A stretch of 64,000 nt of DNA from Ditylenchus dipsaci (taxonomy: Eukaryota; Nematoda; Chromadorea; Rhabditida; Anguinidae), in NCBI GenBank assembly GCA_004194705.1, contig SADC01000267.1:62001-126000 (forward strand), given 5' to 3'. The notes beneath the pieces were generated by a model that did no database searches, was not told where the DNA came from, and saw only the letters and a program-made list of their open reading frames with translations. Position 1 is the first letter of the stretch, and every line of letters starts with the position of its first letter. Made by a program: the position numbers and the translations under genes. This document shows positions 1 to 10,200 of this stretch, one piece after another.

Positions 1-117
1 CATAACGCAAACAATTCGGCTGCAAAATAATTTAGCAGGCTGTAAGCTTTCAGCGCTTCTCGATTTAATCATCCATGAGATTATATTAATCACACACGGA
101 ATTAAACTAATACTCAC

Positions 118-1357
118 AATCGAAATGTCGTCCAAAAGGATTCCGAACTGCTTCGCACGTTCAGCCAACTCTAGAGAGACGCGATTGCTCACATCTTCAC
201 GCTGCAAAATGAGAACGGCACTATGACACAGCGAATGAGCTTTACCTGAGTGATCATCTCATGAGCATCAAATTGAGCCACCACTGCTTTGAGAATTTCG
301 TTTGTAATAGATGGCAAGACCCTCTCAGCGTAATCCTGACCAATGTTCAAATAAATGTTAGGCAACTTTGAAGGCTCAGGGCGATGCTAATAAAGAGTTA
401 AACCCGTCAAAGTTTTATGCTTTTGAAACCATACCAGAATACGTAACGTGATGGAAACATTCTGAAGATCTGAAAATACACCCAAATTACACTAAGAGAG
501 TAAGAACACTTCATTTCCCACCTTTACTGCCAGTGATAGTGGTGATAGTCCTTGGAGTTGAACGGATATCAAAGATAATTGGCCGCTGAATAGCCGGAAT
601 CAAGAAATGAGTCCCTGAACAGATTTTTAAGTAAAAACTGAAAGAGTTGAAATAAACATACAGGGTGTTTCAAACTTTCAGACACTTTTAAATCGCCATA
701 ACTTTTTTGTAGACCGAATTTTCGAGTTCTGTAAACGCAGATCGACTCAGAATCAAAAGAAATTTTTTGCCGGTATATAAAGTTAGAACACAATTTTGCT
801 TGGTCCCCCCCCTGTGGTTTGGGCCTTGCCTATCCAAAGGATATTTAAGATACGAAAAATGTCTTTTTTTTGAACTCTCTTTCTTGAACTCATCCACATT
901 CCAGGACCCGAAAGACAAGGGGACCAAGCGAAAATCGTGTTTTTGACTCGAAAATTTCGAGCCTTCGGCTCGGCTCGAAGTTCGAAAAAAATCGAACTTT
1001 CGGCTCGAAAGTTGGCCTTCGGCTCGACAACCCTAGTTGTAAGCAAAAGTGGCAGAAAATCTACGACCATCCTGTGGTTAGAAATATGTAAAGACTAAAA
1101 CAATTACCTTCACCAATAACTCCAGCCTTCACTCCAGAAAAGCGATCGAAAATAACTGCTCTCTGACCACCTTCCACTGAAAAAATAATTGTCCTAATGT
1201 ACGAAAAAACAGACTCCGACCATTATACAAAGCCGATTGAGTAATACACCCACAATAGCGAGGCCAATACCAATCTGACCGAGTCTAAAAAATACTTCTT
1301 TTCATATATGCGGGACAAAATAATTTCTCACCGTCCAAACAATTTTTCTGCAGCCAT
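118..1357 (-). CDS. PHB1: Prohibitin-1 (PHB1), 3' end outside window
   Basis: Prohibitin-1 forms ring complexes with PHB2 in the mitochondrial inner membrane. Exons in coding order: 1332-1357, 1221-1284, 1108-1176, 522-614, 435-469, 246-386, 118-201, then beyond position 1. The protein starts [14 protein letters not shown], with a hydrophobic N-terminal anchor, then [61 protein letters not shown] and [12 protein letters not shown]. All are PHB/SPFH signatures, closer to PHB1 than PHB2. Every junction is GT-AG and phases agree. One base is missing in exon 1221-1284, between the codons for N and A in LLN-ALYNVEGG, which looks like a consensus error. A YAG just upstream of the ATG (near 1371) could be a 5' UTR or trans-splice acceptor. 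A repeat sits in the 615-1107 intron. Confidence 0.93.
659..1075. repeat. Transposon-derived repeat in a PHB1 intron
   Basis: This block lies inside the intron between PHB1 exons 1108-1176 and 522-614. It begins TACAGGGTGTTTCAAAC, shares TAAACGCAGATCGACTC and TTGCTTGGTCCCC with the palindromic element at 39760-40115, and ends in inverted GGCTCGAA motifs followed by CGACAACCCTAG, a hAT-like terminus. It looks composite: a palindromic MITE fragment plus a hAT end. No coding capacity is seen. Confidence 0.55.
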
Positions 1358-1564
1358 GTTTTTTAAAGCACCTAAAAACAAAAAATATAATCGACTCTGT
1401 CCGCCATTCATGTTTCGCCAAACTTCTCATCTCAGATGTTTTTACACAATCTTGTGGCTGAGATTTTTTTCTGTCGATTGAGGGGTCAAAGACCATAATT
1501 AAAAATAATGCGTGATGTTGTAAGCAAATGTGCAACGTTCATGTTGTAACCAAAGGTGCTGAGA

Positions 1565-1750
1565 CCAGTGTTGCAAATCTTAGAATCGCGGCATGCATGG
1601 GCACCAGCTCACGACACGACCCCGAAAATTTCGGCATCGCCTCACGGCACCGACCCTGAATTTCAGGCACCGCACCAGCTCACGACACCGACTCTGAAAA
1701 TTCCGGCACCGGTGCCACTCACAACACTGCCTGAGATCTTCCCGATATTC
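1565..1750. repeat. CACCGAC/GGCACC-rich insert
   Basis: A GC-richer block of imperfect CTCACGACACCGAC units between matching parts of the outer foldback's left arm. The unit resembles the GGTGCCG subterminal arrays of the hAT at 33024-33888, so this is probably a remnant of a related hAT. The matching right arm lacks it, which marks it as an insertion. Confidence 0.45.
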
Positions 1751-2072
1751 AGCTCTCATAGTTTGGATTTCGAAATTGTGGGGTATTGACACGAAAGCAT
1801 AAAAATTGCTGTATCCCCTCATGCAGTTATCCTTTTTCCATTCTGTAAATAGCATCTTGTAGAGGAGGAACAGAAATATTTTTGAGTGGTTTGTTGGTTC
1901 ACTCTTCTACAACTTCGGACAGACACATAGGCAAAAGAAGAAAAACCCAGATGCTAAAATTTCCTTTATTCACCAGGCTTAAATTTTATAAAATTATGTA
2001 CACAACTCCAATCTTAAGTGCGCAATGCAGATAACAAGGATAGTGCTTTTTAATGTGTAATCATTTGCTAAT

Positions 2073-2679
2073 AATAGGGTGGTAACTAATTTCGTCCGCT
2101 AATTGCTGAAAAATGTCCGCTAATTGCTGAAAAATGTCCGCTAATTGTCCAATTTAAGTCAAAATTTTGCGGGAATTCAAACTTTATAGACATAAAATTA
2201 CATGAATTGCTCAAAATCCCGATCCCAGTGCTCAGGGTGGTTTGAGATGACTGAGAATGGTTCACTGTGGGAATCTGAGCGATTTAGCCCATCTGACTGG
2301 AAATCTGATCCGCTCAATCGAATTTTCGCAAAAAGCTCACTACCACAAAAATTTTTAAAATTTATTACTTCATATAATCTTATTCATCTCAAGAAAAAAA
2401 GAATTTGAATTTTAAATATTAGGTTTTTTGTCTTGAGAAGGTCGTCGGCTGAATTACTCAGAATTCCACCCTGAACCACTCAAAACCACCATAAATCTAT
2501 AATTCTGAGCGATTCAGCCGATCGACCGGAAATCTGATCCGCTCAATCGAATTTTCGGAAAAAGTTCACCCATTTAGTAAACCCCCAAAAACCCAACTTT
2601 CAGGGGCTTCTGGCCATTTCGGATTCTGAAGGATCCAAGTTATTTCCTGACTAAAAAATTTGAATTCTGCAAAATATGG
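2073..2679. repeat. Repeat mosaic left of the 6.7 kb hAT
   Basis: It holds three tandem copies of a roughly 22-bp unit (GTCCGCTAATTGCTGAAAAA, 2095-2150). It then has two copies of a block around TCTGATCCGCTCAATCGA (near 2300 and 2535) that recurs near 35045 and 36410, and an AATTTTGCGGGAATTC motif shared with 34915, 36985, 54650 and 54735. No gene is visible. Confidence 0.5.
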
Positions 2680-3341
2680 CGTAGTACACAAAACCTATAA
2701 AATGACAATTTTCTGACAATTTTTCTGGCGTTTTGAACCTATAAAACTTACTTGTAAATTTTATAGTGTTTTTATAGGTTTTTTATAGGTGTTTATAGGT
2801 TTTTGTAATTTCGTTGTTTCATTGTATCTTCTCTGTTTTACTTATAATTTTACATCTAAAGTCACGTTATATCGTATTTATGTTAAGCATTTATCAATTC
2901 ATGATGAGTGATATTGGCGAGCAGGGAGAATTGAGCAGGGCGAACAGCCATGAAGAGCGCGAAAACTATGTGAAAGATAGACGCTCTAACGTAACTATCC
3001 ATGCTTTTCTTTATATTATTGATTTTTATCTTTTTTTGCGGTCCAATTTGATCCTAGTAAACATCATAGTGGGGCGCCCGTCCGACAATGGCGCCCGTCC
3101 TAGCAATTGGGTTAGCAAATATGGAACGGTCTTCTTTCTAGAACATAAACTAACATGTTCTAATGCCAAAACACAGCGACCGTCCATGCCGTCCACCTTT
3201 TTCAATCGACCGGCCGCCACCGTCCTAAAAATTGTCGTTTTTCGAAAAAAACATTTTTTTCGGACGGTGGCTGTGGGTCGACTACCAAAACGGACGGACA
3301 AGGACGGTCGATCTGTTTTTCGCATAAGAACAAGGTAGCTC

Positions 3342-3674
3342 ATGTTTAAAAAGTACCGTTCAGACTTGATTGGCCAACTGTCTGTTTGCGTTGAATTTTT
3401 TGATCCTTTCACCCATTCACAGCTTAAGGACATCTGCAGTAAAGTTCCTGGATTTAACCAATGTACCACTACAAAAAGTTTTTTGATGTTATTTTATTAT
3501 GTTCTCGCTCCTCGCTCCTTGGCCCCTTTAATTTTAGCCGTGCAAGTGAATAGTTCTGCCAGTGAACGGGCATTCAAAGAGCTTTGGTCAAGTATCAACG
3601 ATTACACAAGAAACAAACTGGAACCAAAGAGCATAGCAAACCTGATTATGTTAAGAAAAATGATTAATGATTAG
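3342..3674 (+). pseudogene. hAT transposase C-terminal (dimerisation) remnant
   Basis: An open frame of 110 residues whose last half carries the hAT dimerisation signature: SSASERAFKELWSSI, then NKLEPKSIANLIMLRK and a stop. This is the C-terminal hydrophobic helix region found in hAT transposases of plants and animals. The N-terminal BED finger and RNase H-like catalytic core are not recognisable upstream. There, 2814-3338 is open but includes GGACGG-type repeats, so the gene looks degenerate or internally deleted. The frame lies inside the 2680-9351 element on the plus strand. Confidence 0.72.
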
Positions 3675-4549
3675 TTCATCGTAGTGAAGATTTGTTGATA
3701 AAATTTCTATACAGTAGCGGACAAAAAAATTGAACACATGGTTACATTTTATAAATCGTGAAAGTTTTGGAATTTTTCCTGCGTGTTGAAAGTTCTGTTA
3801 AAGGCAAAGATGTAGCATTTTTCTTCCTCTTTCAAATGCTTAGTTCAATTTTTTAATTGTCAGGCTTTGACATCGTTGTAAATTCATTTTTCTGATACGA
3901 GTCCATTTTATACCCGGACAAAAAAAATTGAACAGGCAACCAATAAACAGAAACCGCAATAATCTCAAAAATTCATTTATTTCGCACTATTATTTCGTAG
4001 CCCTGTTTCTTAGCTACAATTTGGTGGGTCAAACTTCTATTTTTGATAATTATGGAAAAAGTTATTACCATCAAACATGAAAGTGTCAATTTCTAGTCAA
4101 AATAAAGAAAAATCTAAGGAAAATGACTGTTTAGCCACATAAATAATAGCTTTTCTCAAAGAAATGTCGGTGAAAATATGACATCCATTGCACCATTCGA
4201 AAGCTTTTTGATTTCTCTACAAAATAACACGTCGACTGTTTTTTTAGAAAAAATACAGGGCTGAGAAACGGACAGTTGAATTTAGACAAGACAAAAAACG
4301 CTAAAATAAGGCAAAAAGAGGGGTTTTTCACTTTTTGTAACTTCAAAAAAACAGTCGACGTGTATTTTGTAGAGAAATCAAAGAATGAATGAATTTTTTG
4401 AGATTATTGCAGTTTCTGTTTATTGCGGTTGCCTGTTCAATTTTTTTTGTCCGGGTATAAAATGGACTCGTATCAGAAAAATTAATTTACAACGATGTCA
4501 AAGCCTGACAATTAAAAATTGAACTAAGCATTTGAAAGAGAACAGGGTT

Positions 4550-4790
4550 CGACAAATGTGCCCTAAAGGGCACATTTCAGGGCACATCGTATTTTTGAAA
4601 AATTATGTGCCCTACAAGGGCACAATGTGCCCTTTTAGGGCACATTTTTTTCGCGCCATATTTATGTGCCCTTTCTAGGGCACAATGTGCCCTAAAAAGG
4701 GCACATTCTTTTTGGTCTCAATTTATGTGCCCTTTTTAGGGCACATTGGTCAAAATGTGCCTTTAAAGGAAAATGTGCCCTTTTCTTTTT
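4550..4790. repeat. Left subterminal array of self-complementary GTGCCCT units
   Basis: About ten alternating copies of TGTGCCCT and AGGGCACA, spaced so that neighbours form short palindromes of the type GTGCCCTAAAAAGGGCAC. The mirror-image array lies at 6805-7055. Arrays of short inverted motifs inside terminal repeats are typical of transposase binding regions in hAT elements. Confidence 0.85.
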
Positions 4791-5391
4791 CAAAATTTTT
4801 GTTACTTTTTTAACTTTTTTTTATTTATTTTTTAATTTTTTTCTTTTTACAGATTTTATTCATATAGCGGCCTATACACATAGTTAAAATAAGGTTAAGG
4901 CGCAGTAGCGAAAAAGCTCTTTCGCTCGCGTGCTTGAAGCCTGTATGGGCAAATATTTTTTAGCAACTCGAGCTAGCATAAGAAGTCTTTTTCGAACGTC
5001 TTCCAGAATTCCAAGGTATTTAAAGAATTACTAGTTGCTAGATTTTTATAGATGGCAATTCAGCAGCTATTTCCACAGTTACAGGTTCAGCTTCAAAGTA
5101 CATGTGTGAACCACTATATTGCTGTGAATAAGGAAACACAGCCTTGTAAACCATCTCCTAGCAACAAAACTTCAGCTTGGACAGCGTTTACTATCTAAAA
5201 TAAATTATAAGGTTTGCTTTTATTCTGTTCTTCACCTCTTCTAAGTTCCAACGCTCAACTTTTCGGCACAAAGACGATAACTGGTTTCTTATTTGAGGGT
5301 CCACAAAAGCTGAGCAAGGTGCTAACTTTTTATTCATCTCGGTCATTTTTTCTCAAGAGTGAATAAAGCAGCGCGAGCATTGGAGCTGCTA

Positions 5392-6670
5392 ATGATTGAG
5401 TCATCATCAACAATAAAGTTTTTAAGCTTCTGCTTTGCATTTTTCATCTGTGTTGCTCTGTATGGAGTGGCCGAGAACGATGAAGTGAATAATAGTGCTT
5501 CTTCTTCAGCACAAGGTGAGCGAATATATTGAAAGCATTCGCAAAATAATGATTCATTTATTTTTTACACAATTTGGGGAGGGTTGTAATAGTCCAGGAC
5601 TTCCTCTCAAAAATGAGAATGCTCAATTCCGGTAAAAGACTTGATTTTAAAGTATTAGTAAATGGTTAAAACTGAAAAATGCTATTTTTGAACGAAAAAT
5701 TCGTTAAACTTCCGGGTTCAACATGTTGTTTCTTTTCAAGTCAGAAAATTTAAAAAAAAAATCCCGGCACAAATTAAACCAGTCAACGACGTGTCGCTCA
5801 CTTATTCCAGTTTCATATGCTGCCTGCATGTTGCTGTAGTTCTTGGCCCACACATAGAGCAGAAGAAGAAGTTGAGAGAACTTGAGATGGGAGTTGGCAA
5901 AGAAGGAACATGAGCGTATCGATTTGTTTGTGCACTGCTTTCGATTTTGTTTGCATGACCACTAAAATTTCCCATCTTTATGCTAAAATATGCAACTTAA
6001 GCTTACCCATATTCTATCACTGAGCTTCGCTCGCTTGTTTATCCTCATTGTTTTTCCACACTTGTCACAGTTCATCTTGTTCTTGAGCAGTCGCTGTCCA
6101 ACGAAGAAACGAAGGACTTCCTCTTCACTTAGAGCACAAAGATCAATCATATGAAGCTTGAGAATGTCTAGCCATAACGTAGTTTCCACAAGAGATAATT
6201 GCATCGTGATCTGTAATTACAATGAAACGAAAAAATGAGAGTAATTATGAAAAAAAAAAATGAAAAAATGTAAGATGGAAGACGTAGCAAAGAGTTCTCT
6301 TTGTGACAAAAAATTTGAAAAAAATCCAAAGGGGGACCAAGGCAAATTTTGAGGGGGGGGGGTGGACCTAAAGGTCAATAAAGCCCAAGGCTTTCATATC
6401 TATTGAGTATCCTCTGTTGGCACTGGTATTGCGAGTGGGGCCGTGTGGACTGGCTTTCCACAACTACAGGCATGGCTTAACTCAAACGCAACCTTTGTTG
6501 GTTGGCTGACTTATGGCTTAGGTGGCATGATTTTCCTCATGGCCTTGTTAATTGCTCTGTGGATGTGCATTCGCAACCGCATGCGACATGCTGCTAAGAA
6601 AAGAGCCGCTTTAAAGCAGAGAAATATAGATCTAGAAATGAGAATGCTCAATTTACATGCAAAACACTGA
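5392..6670 (+). CDS. Small signal-peptide, single-pass membrane protein inside a transposon (two exons)
   Basis: The family is not recognised. Exon 1 (5392-5515) encodes a probable signal peptide: MIESSSTIKF followed by LSFCFAFFICVALYGVA, then an acidic and serine-rich stretch ending before a GTGAGC donor. Exon 2 (6408-6670) follows an AG acceptor in phase 1. It gives a short ectodomain with one N-glycosylation sequon (NAT), a membrane segment (GLGGMIFLMALLIALW) and a basic cytoplasmic tail, ending LNLHAKH. The total is about 128 residues. AATAAA lies 42 bp after the stop (6712). The 0.9 kb intron contains antisense Merlin exons. A fragment matching the 3' coding end (ATGAGAATGCTCAATT) recurs at about 5613, inside the intron. 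The acceptor choice is uncertain. No hAT transposase accompanies it, so it may be captured cargo. Confidence 0.55.
5761..6204 (-). pseudogene. Merlin (IS1016/ISXO2-like) transposase, N-terminal half
   Basis: Merlin transposases are DDE enzymes related to bacterial IS1016. Exon 1 (6007-6204) encodes a helical start and a zinc-ribbon half, CDKCGKTMRINKRAKLSDR. It ends at a GTAAGC donor. Exon 2 (5761-5961) continues with CKQNRKQC and then SFFANSHLKFSQLLLLLYVW and GISERHVVDWFNLCRD, matching the conserved Merlin/ISXO2 stretch before the first catalytic residue. The rest of the catalytic domain is missing after 5761. It lies antisense in the intron of the membrane-protein gene at 5392-6670. Confidence 0.8.
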
Positions 6671-6804
6671 TATTTACCGCGATTATTTTAAGTATTTATA
6701 TTGTAAACTATAATAAACATGTATAGGCCGAAATATGAATAAAATCTGTAAAAACAAAAAAAATTAAAAAAAAGTTAAAAAAGTAACAAAAATTTTGAAA
6801 AAGA

Positions 6805-7055
6805 AAAGGGCACATTTTCCTTTAAAAGGGCACATTTTCTGACCGATGTGCCCTAAAAAGGGCACATAAATTGAGACCAAAAAAAATGTGCCCTTTTTAG
6901 GGCACATTGTGCCCTAGAAAGGGCACATAAATATGGCGCGAAAAAATGTGCCCTAAAAAGGGCACATTGTGCCCTTTGTAGGGCACATATTTTTTTGAAC
7001 TGTGAAAATTAAAAAAAAAGGGCACATTGTGCCCTGAAAGGGCACATTTGTCGAA
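6805..7055. repeat. Right subterminal array of AGGGCAC units
   Basis: The inverted partner of the array at 4550-4790, made of the same AAAAGGGCACAT and ATGTGCCCT units. The two arrays differ mainly by single-base indels and a few substitutions. Confidence 0.85.
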
Positions 7056-7704
7056 CCCTGAAGAGGAAGAAAAATGCTACATCTTTGCCTTTAACAGAAC
7101 TTTCAACACGCAGGAAAAATTCCAAAACTTTCACGATTTATAAAATGTAACCATGTGTTCAATTTTTTTGTCCGCTACTGTAACTTAGGACATCACACAA
7201 TGCACTGTTATCACTGTCAGCCGATAAAAGGTTTAAGAAACGAGAAAAAAATAGAGTAAAACAGAGAAAATATAATGAAGCAACGAAACCTACAAGAACC
7301 TATAAACACCTATAAAAACCCTATAAAAATACCTATAAAATTTACAAGTAAATTTTATATGTTCAAAACGCCAGAAAAATTGTCAGAAATTGTCATTTTA
7401 TAGGTTTTGCGTAGGGTTGTGAAATGGTAAGTCACCGTGGTAAGTCACCAGTAAGTCACCGGTGACTTACCAAGGCTTCCAAGAGTCACTTGAAGTCGGT
7501 GACTTATTTATAAAATTTTCATCGTTATTTAAAAATGATTTTTGGCTGTGTTTTCTTTGTTAAGAAATTTTTAATCTTGCAGCGCCTTATTTTCTGTCTT
7601 TATCGCTTCCTTTTTTGCTTGCATGTTCCGTCCACTCGAATATTTCTGACTGATTTTCGCTAGTAGGCAACCTCCTAATCTTTCCTGTTTTAGAAAGAAA
7701 GATC

Positions 7705-8464
7705 ATGCCAAAATCATTCACCTGGAGCTGGAACTATTTCACAAAGATGGATGAAACAATCGATGGCAAAAAAAAGATGGTTGGCTACTGTCAATTCTGC
7801 AATCCGAACTGTGCGTTCGCAGCTGGGCGCTATGTGAACAACGCTGGCAGACAGGAGAAACATCTGCAGGTTTATCATCAATGATCAACTGAATTTTAGG
7901 CACTGTACTGAATTTTAGAGTTGCAAAAAGGTTGGCGCTGAAACAAGGGTGCAGATCGATCGATTGTCAAAGAAAACGAGTGGAGAACCTCTGAAGAAAG
8001 TAGCCAAAGAGACCGAGGAGCACAGCGCGCGTCCGAGCAGACCAGCGATCAAGGGCTTTTTCGATAACATCAGCAGGAGGATCAAGATGAAACAGATATT
8101 CTTCTCACCAGGGTTGGTCTTTGAAATGTTCTTTGACCTTGATCACCATCTGATAGTTACTTTACAGGCATTCACCACCGGTAACATCGCTCCAAATTTC
8201 TCCGGGGCGGAATCCACACAAAGATTCGAGATCGTATGGTCGTTATTAATCCTTTGCAAAAACACATAATGGTATTGTTGATTTAGAATGAAGGTCAACA
8301 CCGCAAGCCAAGTTGTCTTCATCAAGCACAATCTACTCTTGGAATACGCCGGCCTGTTCAAGAAAATGAGGGTGTTGAGCCCCGATGTGGAGGAAGAAGA
8401 ATCAGAAGCCGAAGATGAAAGAAATTCTTCTAATGATGAGATATTTATGGATGATGTTGATTGA
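7705..8464 (+). pseudogene. hAT transposase, internally deleted (BED finger and C-terminus)
   Basis: Exon 1 (7705-7869) starts MPKSFTWSWNYFTKM and carries a BED-type zinc finger (CQFCNPNC, then HLQ), ending at a GT donor. Exon 2 begins at 7919 with SCKKVGAETRV and runs on as a basic linker. Later pieces are AFTTGNIAPNFSGAES (from 8166) and a final exon at 8288-8464 with VFIKHNLLLEYAGLF and an acidic tail ending DDVD. The RNase H-like catalytic core is missing between them, so this cannot be an active transposase as read. Confidence 0.75.
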
Positions 8465-8533
8465 ATCTGTTCCGGTATGTGTGATTGCAGCATTTTGTTT
8501 GGTGTCAGTAAAGCTTTTGTCTATAAAAATTTT

Positions 8534-9248
8534 GACCCTACTATAGAATATCCCCCCCCCCCCTCCCCAATTTTTTTTTCAAAATCGTGTTTAACCACTC
8601 CTAAGTAATTTTTATGCGCTGAAAACGATAAAAAGTTGTTTTCAGACGTTTTCTGACCAAAAAAGTCGATTTTTTGAAAAAAAAGGTTTTGGCCAAAATT
8701 GGAAATTTTCGGGGGTTTTTTACCCCATTTTCGTCACTGGAGCTGGGCAAAAAAGCCTATATATGCATTTATGGTCAAGAGTACTTCTTCAAAATCATGT
8801 CTAAGGTAAGTGTGTGCGCGCATCTCTAACTCTCAAGCCCCCTGCGCCCCCTTCGGGGGCGCAGGGGGCTTAGAGGCTTGGAGTTGAGATGCGCACACCC
8901 ACATACCTTAGACACAAATCACTCGAAAGTGACTCTGGATGCATGAAAAAGCATGCATACCAGAGTTTATTTATGCGGTAGGCCACAGTTAACAAAACTA
9001 TGTTCAAATCCCATCTTTTTAGGTCTCTAGGTACCATTTTCAGGCGATTTACCTTAGTCCCCTAAGGCAAAAAGTCAAATTTTAGTCAAAATTTTTTTTT
9101 CTTAAAAATCAACTTTTTTAGGTCGGAAAATGCCCGAAAACACCTTTTCTATCGTTTTTAGCGCATAAAAATTACTTAGGAGTGGTTAAAACACGATTTT
9201 GAAAAAAAAATTTGGGGGGGGGGGGGGGTGGTATTCTATATTAGCGCC
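8534..9248. mobile_element. G/C-capped foldback element, full copy with hairpin core
   Basis: Starts GACCCTACTATAGAATA before a run of C and ends after a run of G with TATTAGCGCC. It is flanked by the 8-bp duplication AAAATTTT (8526-8533, 9249-9256). Long inverted arms enclose the conserved core at about 8800-9000: a GC hairpin closing on C(TTCG)G, a short CACT-CGAA-AGTG hairpin, and a CTCTGG...CCAGAG hairpin. No coding capacity is seen. It inserted into the hAT at 7412-9336. Confidence 0.88.
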
Positions 9249-9529
9249 AAAATTTTGAACAGGCCTTTTTTGCTTTGGGATAAGTCACCGATATTTTGGT
9301 GACTTACCGGTAAGTCACCGTGACTTCACAACCCTAGTTTTGCGTACTATGAAATATGGCAAAATTTGGTTGGTCTTGGACAGAAAAATAAATCAGCTGC
9401 AAAAAGACGTAAATCAGCTGCAAAAAAATATTTACCCATTTCAAACCTTGAGGCAGTTTCATTAGCAAATCAGCTACGCTGACCACCAATCTGGTGTTAT
9501 TTCAGCTTGTTGTCCGGCGAATGTGGTTA

Positions 9530-9705
9530 CAGTCAAGTCTCGATATAAGATACCCCCGATATAAGATACACCTCGATATAAGATACACCTGGGTCCGTCC
9601 CAACTTGAATACACCTCCTTAAATTAGTCTCTATATAAGATACACCTCGATACAAGATACACTTGGTCCGGTCCCCAGGGTGTATCTTATATCGAGACTT
9701 GACTG
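9530..9705. mobile_element. pogo/Tigger-like MITE
   Basis: Termini CAGTCAAGTCTCGATATA and its complement, flanked by TA. The interior repeats GATATAAGATACACCT several times. The CAGTC...TCGATATAA end is typical of pogo-type elements. Relatives lie at 38929, 42063, 45428 and 58976. Confidence 0.8.
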
Positions 9706-9713
9706 TATATGAA

Positions 9714-9912
9714 AGGACCATACTTATTGATGCAAACGAGAATTTGACAAATTCAAATGCACGCGGGAAACTTCTCTTTCGTGTCTCACTGTACTCTTTT
9801 GAGTCGCTCGAAATAACTCCAAAGAGTAGAGGGCCAGACAAAAGAGAAGTGTCCCGCGCGCATTTGAATTTGCCAAATTCTCATTTGCATCAACAAGTAT
9901 GGTCCTTGAAGT
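9714..9912. repeat. Palindrome (about 200 bp)
   Basis: AAGGACCATACTTATTGATG at the left returns inverted as TCAACAAGTATGGTCCTT at the right. The arms continue through AAATTCAAATGC and CGCGGGA to a small centre near CTCGAAATAACTCC. It is a foldback MITE of unknown class, and its borders carry no clear duplication. Confidence 0.7.
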
Positions 9913-10200
9913 AATAAATTTCAAAAAATGTGCATCATTCAACGCTTTCTAAAATTTTGTTATGCTATTGTATATTATTATCAAATGATTACACAATAAA
10001 AAGCCCTATCCTTGTTATCTGTATTGCGCATTTAAGATTGGAGTTGTGTACGTAATTTTATAAAATTTAAGCCTGGTGAATAAAGGAAATTTTAGCATCT
10101 GGGTTTTTCTTCTTTTGCCTATGTGTCTGTCCGAAGTTGTAGAAGAGTGAACCAACAAACCACTCAAAAAATATTTCTGTTCCTCCTCTACAAGATGCTA

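Larger units (their letters stand above)
4543..7060. mobile_element. hAT-like transposon with GGGCACAT arrays carrying a spliced gene
   Basis: The termini CAGGGTTCGACAAATG and CATTTGTCGAACCCTG are hAT-like. The uninterrupted opposite arm of the host palindrome shows the empty site: an 8-bp duplication AAGAGGAA lies on the right (7061-7068), and the left copy lacks one G. Both ends carry arrays of self-complementary GTGCCCT/AGGGCAC units. The interior holds an apparent two-exon gene (5392-6670) and antisense Merlin transposase exons (5761-6204). No hAT transposase is seen, so it is non-autonomous or a composite. Confidence 0.75.
3712..7180. mobile_element. Palindromic Tc1/mariner-type element split by a hAT
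   Basis: The termini are CAGTAGCGGACAAAAAA and TTTTTTTGTCCGCTACTG, flanked by TA on both sides (3710-3711, 7181-7182). With the hAT at 4543-7060 removed it is an almost complete palindrome of about 950 bp. It contains inner TACCCGGACAAAAAAA and TTTTTTTGTCCGGGTA borders near 3912 and 4458, perhaps an older nested copy of the same family. No transposase is visible, so it is a MITE. Confidence 0.82.
7412..9336. mobile_element. hAT transposon with GGTAAGTCACC arrays
   Basis: The termini TAGGGTTGTGAAATGG and GTGACTTCACAACCCTA are flanked by a perfect 8-bp duplication GTTTTGCG (7404-7411, 9337-9344). Both ends carry self-complementary GGTAAGTCACC/GGTGACTTACC motifs. The interior encodes a degenerate transposase with a BED finger (7705-8464), followed by a nested G/C-capped foldback (8534-9248). 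It inserted into the right arm of the 2680-9351 hAT. Confidence 0.92.
2680..9351. mobile_element. hAT-type transposon (6.7 kb) with nested insertions
   Basis: The left terminus CGTAGTACACAAAACC matches the inverted right terminus GGTTTTGCGTACTATG. Arms of about 170 bp pair 2680-2845 with 7250-7411 plus 9345-9351. An 8-bp target duplication AAATATGG flanks both ends (2672-2679 and 9352-9359). The interior encodes a hAT dimerisation domain at 3342-3674. The right arm was split by another hAT (7412-9336) and the interior by a palindromic TA element (3712-7180). hAT assignment rests on the 8-bp duplication and the coding remnant. Confidence 0.78.

Noticed and set aside
4550..4790. CRISPR-like array
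   Set aside because: The units are short, self-complementary and mirrored at the other element end; this is eukaryotic transposon DNA.
5052..5200. Short frames on both strands inside the 4543-7060 element
   Set aside because: Each is under 50 codons, both strands are open, and there are no splice or family cues.
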